Shown: positions 60,871-64,000 of the stretch, one piece after another
Numbering within the stretch: the stretch's first letter is position 1
Layout: each line of letters begins with the position of its first letter
Origin: Gemmatimonadota bacterium
GTDB taxonomy: Bacteria; Gemmatimonadota; Gemmatimonadetes; Gemmatimonadales; Gemmatimonadaceae
Direction of reading: 5' to 3'
DNA: 64,000 nt
Assembly: GCA_028287305.1 (NCBI GenBank)
Contig: JAQBPX010000002.1
Location: forward strand, 1-64,000
The notes under the pieces: generated by a model
Told to the model about the DNA's origin: nothing
The model's database searches: none
The model's input: only the letters and a program-made list of their open reading frames with translations
Position numbers and translations under genes: made by a program

Positions 60871-60900
60871 AGCGCCCCGGCCGCGATGGCCGGGGCGCTT
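60871..60900 (-). terminator. Intrinsic terminator after the subtilase gene
   Basis: On the minus strand AAGCGCCCCGGCC pairs with GGCCGGGGCGCT around a 5-nt loop and is followed by CTTTCTTTT. It is 25 nt past the subtilase stop. Confidence 0.88.
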
Positions 60901-60925
60901 TTCCTTCAGTCGAACGGGCCGGGTG

Positions 60926-62380
60926 TTACAACCCCAGCGCCCGACGGACGCTGATGCGGCCGCGGCCGAACTGCGGATCGGTCCCCGGCTGCCCGAGGTC
61001 CGCCGCAGACTTCTCGATCGCCGCGCGGATCTTGCTCGGCTGGCCATGACCCATCTCGGCCACGAGGAGGCCGGCGAGGCCGGCGACGTGCGGGGTCGCC
61101 TGGCTGGTGCCGATGTAGCCCGTCACGCGGTTACCCGCCTGGCAGCCCGCGAGGACCGGGACGCCAGCGCCGGTGAAGCCCGCGAGGCGCGTCTTGCTGC
61201 AGTACGACCACACCCACGAGTAGGCGTCGGTGCCCCACGGCCACGCCGAGTACGCAACGCCACCATTGCCGCCGGGACCGGCGACGCTGATCGCGGAGCG
61301 ACCGAAGTTCGTGTAGTAGCTCGAGAGGTCCGGGGAGCCCGAAGAGACCACCGGGCCGACCGCGGAGACGCAGATGACGTGCGACTGGTTGCAGTACGTC
61401 GAGTTGAAGTTGCCGTCGTGATCGAGGTCGGCGGCATCATTGCCCGCGGCGACCACGATGAGCATGCCCTTCCTGTTCGCGTAGTTGAAGACCTTGTTGA
61501 TCAGCGACGTGAAGCGACCGTTCCCGGCCTTCGAGAAGCCGCCGCCGAGGCTCATGTTCGCGACGTCGGCGCCGTGATCGGCGGACCAGAGCACGCCGTT
61601 CAGGACCGCGCTCAGCGTGCCGGAGCCCGAGGCGGAGAGGACCTTCACGCCGATCAGCTTCGTCTTCGAGCCGACGCCCGCATGCACCGCGGCCTTGCTC
61701 GAGACCTGCGCCGCCACGTTGGTGCCGTGCCCGTTGAAGTCGCTGATGTCGTTGCGCGTGGGGAAGTAGTGCGCGCGCGTCGCGTTGTCCGAGGCGACGA
61801 ACGAGGCCGAGCGCGAGAGGTCGACCAGTCCGTTGAGGTCCGGGTTGTCGTAGTCGATGCCCGTGTCGATGATCGAGACGGTCACGCCGGCATCGCCGAG
61901 CTTGCCGGCCGCCCAGGCGTACTGCGCCTCGATGTCGCGCATGTTCCACTGCCAGGAGTAGCGCGGCGCGGCGGCGGGGTTGCTCACGCTCTCGATGGTC
62001 ACGTCGCCGATGGCGTTCGCGTCGGCGTCCATGGTGCTGCCGGCGGGAAGGTCGAGCGAGAACTCCTCGTCGCCCTGCACTTCGCGCACGCCGTTGAGCG
62101 CGCCGAGCGCGCCGGGATTCGAGATGCCGGAGACGACGGCGATGCCGGCTTCACCGTGGACGGACTCGATGGTGCCGCCGAGGGCTGCGATGTCATCGCC
62201 GAGTGAGGGGCTGAAGCCCTGCGGGCCGGCATTGAGGATGTACTTGCCGTTGCCGGAGGCGGCGACGCTGGCAGCGGCGTGCGTGCCGGTGGCGGTCGCT
62301 GCGGTAACGGTGGGCTCGGAGGAGCAGGCGGCGAGCGCGAGCGCGCCGAGGGCGGGGATGAGGCGGCGAATCGAGTGCAT
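60926..62380 (-). CDS. Subtilisin-like serine protease, lipoprotein
   Basis: A 484-residue exported S8 peptidase. The signal ends in a lipobox (ALALAACSSE), so it is membrane-anchored. An inhibitor-like propeptide (about residues 45-115: GKYILNAGPQGFS ... GEAGIAVVSGISNPGALGAL) precedes the catalytic domain. The triad is Asp in SIIDTGIDYDNPDL, His in FNGHGTNVAAQV and Ser in GYIGTSQATPHVAGLAGLL; the oxyanion Asn region is VVAAGNDAADLDHDG. All are intact. The ATG at 62380 fits the signal peptide. It probably matures or degrades envelope or external proteins. Divergent from the histidine kinase gene by 188 nt. Confidence 0.95.
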   Translation of the reverse strand: MHSIRRLIPALGALALAACSSEPTVTAATATGTHAAASVAASGNGKYILNAGPQGFSPSLGDDIAALGGTIESVHGEAGIAVVSGISNPGALGALNGVREVQGDEEFSLDLPAGSTMDADANAIGDVTIESVSNPAAAPRYSWQWNMRDIEAQYAWAAGKLGDAGVTVSIIDTGIDYDNPDLNGLVDLSRSASFVASDNATRAHYFPTRNDISDFNGHGTNVAAQVSSKAAVHAGVGSKTKLIGVKVLSASGSGTLSAVLNGVLWSADHGADVANMSLGGGFSKAGNGRFTSLINKVFNYANRKGMLIVVAAGNDAADLDHDGNFNSTYCNQSHVICVSAVGPVVSSGSPDLSSYYTNFGRSAISVAGPGGNGGVAYSAWPWGTDAYSWVWSYCSKTRLAGFTGAGVPVLAGCQAGNRVTGYIGTSQATPHVAGLAGLLVAEMGHGQPSKIRAAIEKSAADLGQPGTDPQFGRGRISVRRALGL

Positions 62381-62568
62381 GTAGCGGAGACCCTGTGGTG
62401 GGAGTGGGGCTTACGAGCGAACTCATCGTGGGGAGCCCGGAACCAGCGTCGGTCCCGCTGAGCAGCCCACATCATGCGATGCGGAGCTGACCTTGTCAAT
62501 TCGTTTGTTTGTAAGAGACGCGCTCGCCTGCCGATTGACCCCGGGGCTTCATCCGGTCACTATCCCGC

Positions 62569-64000
62569 GTGCCCCCGCAGCCCATCTCGCGCCCCGACGG
62601 CTCGCTGCTCGCCGTCAGGCGCGCCGCCATCACGAACGACTGGCGCCTCGCCATCCTCGCGTCCTTCACGGTCGCGACCTTCGTGCTGCGACGGGTGGGA
62701 TTTCCGGCGCCGCAGGCGATGTTCTTCCTCTTCTGCGGCTGGACCCTCCTGGTGCTGGCCTTCGGCATCGCCTTTCGCCAGCTGCACACGTCGTTCGCCG
62801 CGAACACCCTGCACACCGTGGTGTGGTGCCTCGACGTCACCTTCCTCAGCGCCGTATACACGCAGATCGGCGGCGGGTGGTGGCTGGGGCCGACCAACCA
62901 CGCGTTCGTCGTGGTCTTCGCGTATGCGTCGCTGCCGCGGAAGCGCGCCGGCATCGTGGCCGGTTACGCGATCGTCGCCTACGTGGCGCTGAACATCCTG
63001 CTGGTGAATGGGTGGGTGAGCACGGAGCAACCCTTCTTCGGGATCGAGCCGCTCGCCGGTCGCGCGGGACTCGCCGTGACGGTCACCGCGCTCGGCACCA
63101 TCGCGCTGATCGCGTTCGCCATCGTGCAGGACGGCTTCATCCGCATCATGCGCTCATCGGAGATGCGCGCGCGGGCGCACGAGGAGCGCCTGCGCCAGGC
63201 GCAGAAGATGGAGGCGCTCGGGCGCCTGGCCGGCGGCATCGCGCACGACTTCAACAACCTGCTCACGGTGGTCACCGCGCACACGCAGTTCCTGGCGCGC
63301 GGCATCGAGCCGGGCACGTCGCGCCGCAAGGACGTGGACGCCATCCACGACGCCGCGATGCTCGCCGGCACCCTCACCAACCAGCTGCTCGCCTTCAGCC
63401 GCAAGCAGGTGGTGCAGGAGCGCATGCTCGACCTCAACGAGCGCGTCCGCTCCATGGACCGCATGCTGCACCGGCTGCTCGACGACCGCATCAGCGTGCG
63501 CACCACCTTCCACCAGCGGGAGCTGCCGATCGTCGCCGACCCCGGGCAGCTCGACCAGCTGGTGCTCAACCTGGCGCTCAACGCGCGCGACGCCATGCGC
63601 AACGGTGGCACGCTGACCATCGAGACCGACGTCGCCTTCCTCGATCCCGAGTCGGCGCAGGAGTCGGGTCACCCCACGGGCGAGTACGCGCTCCTGCTCA
63701 TGCGCGACACCGGTCACGGCATGAGCGAGGCGACGAAGCAGCAGGTGTTCGAGCCGTTCTTCACCACCAAGCCGGAAGGCGAGGGCACGGGACTCGGGCT
63801 CGCGACCGTGGCCGGGATCGTGGAGCGCTGCGGCGGCTGGATCGACCTCGACAGCGAGGAGGGCAAGGGCACCACCTTCCGCCTCTACCTGCCGCTGGGC
63901 GAGCTGCCGGCCGTGCGCACGTCATCGGTGGCGCTCATGCCGCCGCGCGGCGGCACAGAGACGGTGTTGGTGGTGGAGGACAACCAGCAGCTGCGCGACG
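62569..64000 (+). CDS. Hybrid sensor histidine kinase (cut by window edge)
   Basis: The frame is open from a GTG at 62569 to the window end, giving 477 codons. Residues about 20-200 contain five or six membrane helices (LAILASFTVATFVL, FFLFCGWTLLVLAFGIAF, GIVAGYAIVAYVALNILLVN, GLAVTVTALGTIALIAFAIV). The dimerisation helix has the phospho-acceptor His in GGIAHDFNNLLTVV. The ATPase domain shows LNLALNARDAM (N box), DTGHGMS (G1), FEPFFTTKPEGEGTGLGLAT (F/G2). After a short linker a receiver domain begins (TVLVVEDNQQLRD) and is cut off. The ligand of the membrane sensor is unknown. The start has no clear ribosome site. Confidence 0.9.
   Translation, partial: MPPQPISRPDGSLLAVRRAAITNDWRLAILASFTVATFVLRRVGFPAPQAMFFLFCGWTLLVLAFGIAFRQLHTSFAANTLHTVVWCLDVTFLSAVYTQIGGGWWLGPTNHAFVVVFAYASLPRKRAGIVAGYAIVAYVALNILLVNGWVSTEQPFFGIEPLAGRAGLAVTVTALGTIALIAFAIVQDGFIRIMRSSEMRARAHEERLRQAQKMEALGRLAGGIAHDFNNLLTVVTAHTQFLARGIEPGTSRRKDVDAIHDAAMLAGTLTNQLLAFSRKQVVQERMLDLNERVRSMDRMLHRLLDDRISVRTTFHQRELPIVADPGQLDQLVLNLALNARDAMRNGGTLTIETDVAFLDPESAQESGHPTGEYALLLMRDTGHGMSEATKQQVFEPFFTTKPEGEGTGLGLATVAGIVERCGGWIDLDSEEGKGTTFRLYLPLGELPAVRTSSVALMPPRGGTETVLVVEDNQQLRD

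Overview
The window is high-GC bacterial DNA and looks like a member of the Gemmatimonadota. That assignment rests on gene content: four long secreted Asp-box (sortilin/VPS10-like) beta-propeller proteins, a DUF5916 outer-membrane protein, DUF885 and prolyl-oligopeptidase exopeptidases, ECF sigma operons, and genes starting without a Shine-Dalgarno sequence. No rRNA was available to confirm it. Most genes are ordinary chromosomal ones in compact operons, many with 4-nt ATGA/GTGA overlaps. Almost all long antisense reading frames are GC-driven shadows and are not listed.

Layout. 1-4.3 kb (minus): truncated type III glutamine synthetase, MFS exporter, DUF4142 lipoprotein with a cupredoxin, PAP2 phosphatase. 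4.3-4.9 kb: tRNA-Cys(GCA) followed 5 nt later by a MarR regulator. 5.0-8.1 kb: operon of a barrel-less TonB-plug protein, ECF sigma, zinc-finger anti-sigma, cytochrome b and a Tat-exported molybdopterin oxidoreductase. 8.2-10.9 kb: a small FlgM-like gene behind a sigma-28-type promoter, an NtrC-type response regulator and a FliA/WhiG-type sigma factor. 11-17 kb: two convergent Asp-box proteins. 17.2-24 kb: NfeD-like/flotillin pair running into a serine-biosynthesis operon (serA, FAD-linked hydroxyacid dehydrogenase, serB, serC-like). 24-34.5 kb: a third Asp-box protein, a GGDEF cyclase, a GntR-slipin cassette, and a sigma/anti-sigma/two-HEAT-protein operon. 34.6-41.4 kb: DUF5916 protein, dicarboxylate symporter, SpoIIAA-like protein, alpha/beta hydrolase, creatininase, msrB.

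41.4-46.0 kb is a compositionally distinct, lower-GC insert: a TrlF-like PHP-ATPase, a TIR-like protein with a C-terminal beta-sandwich region, and a small protein with a QxK nuclease-like pattern. It looks like a defence island. 46-64 kb returns to housekeeping and exported genes: metallophosphoesterase, barrel-SnoaL fusion, RhlE-type helicase, DUF885, the fourth Asp-box protein, prolyl oligopeptidase, ahcY next to an ArsR-methyltransferase (SahR-like) regulator, a subtilase lipoprotein, and a truncated hybrid histidine kinase.

The most striking non-coding feature is a set of large imperfect palindromes in intergenic spaces, at about 14.2, 28.4, 30.0, 37.4, 49.6, 55.5, 58.0 and 60.7 kb. Their outer arms reach 20 to about 95 nt and usually surround, or lie beside, an intrinsic terminator. 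Some arm sequences recur exactly between sites, so these look like a dispersed repeat family. No rRNA, CRISPR array, integrase or transposase was found.
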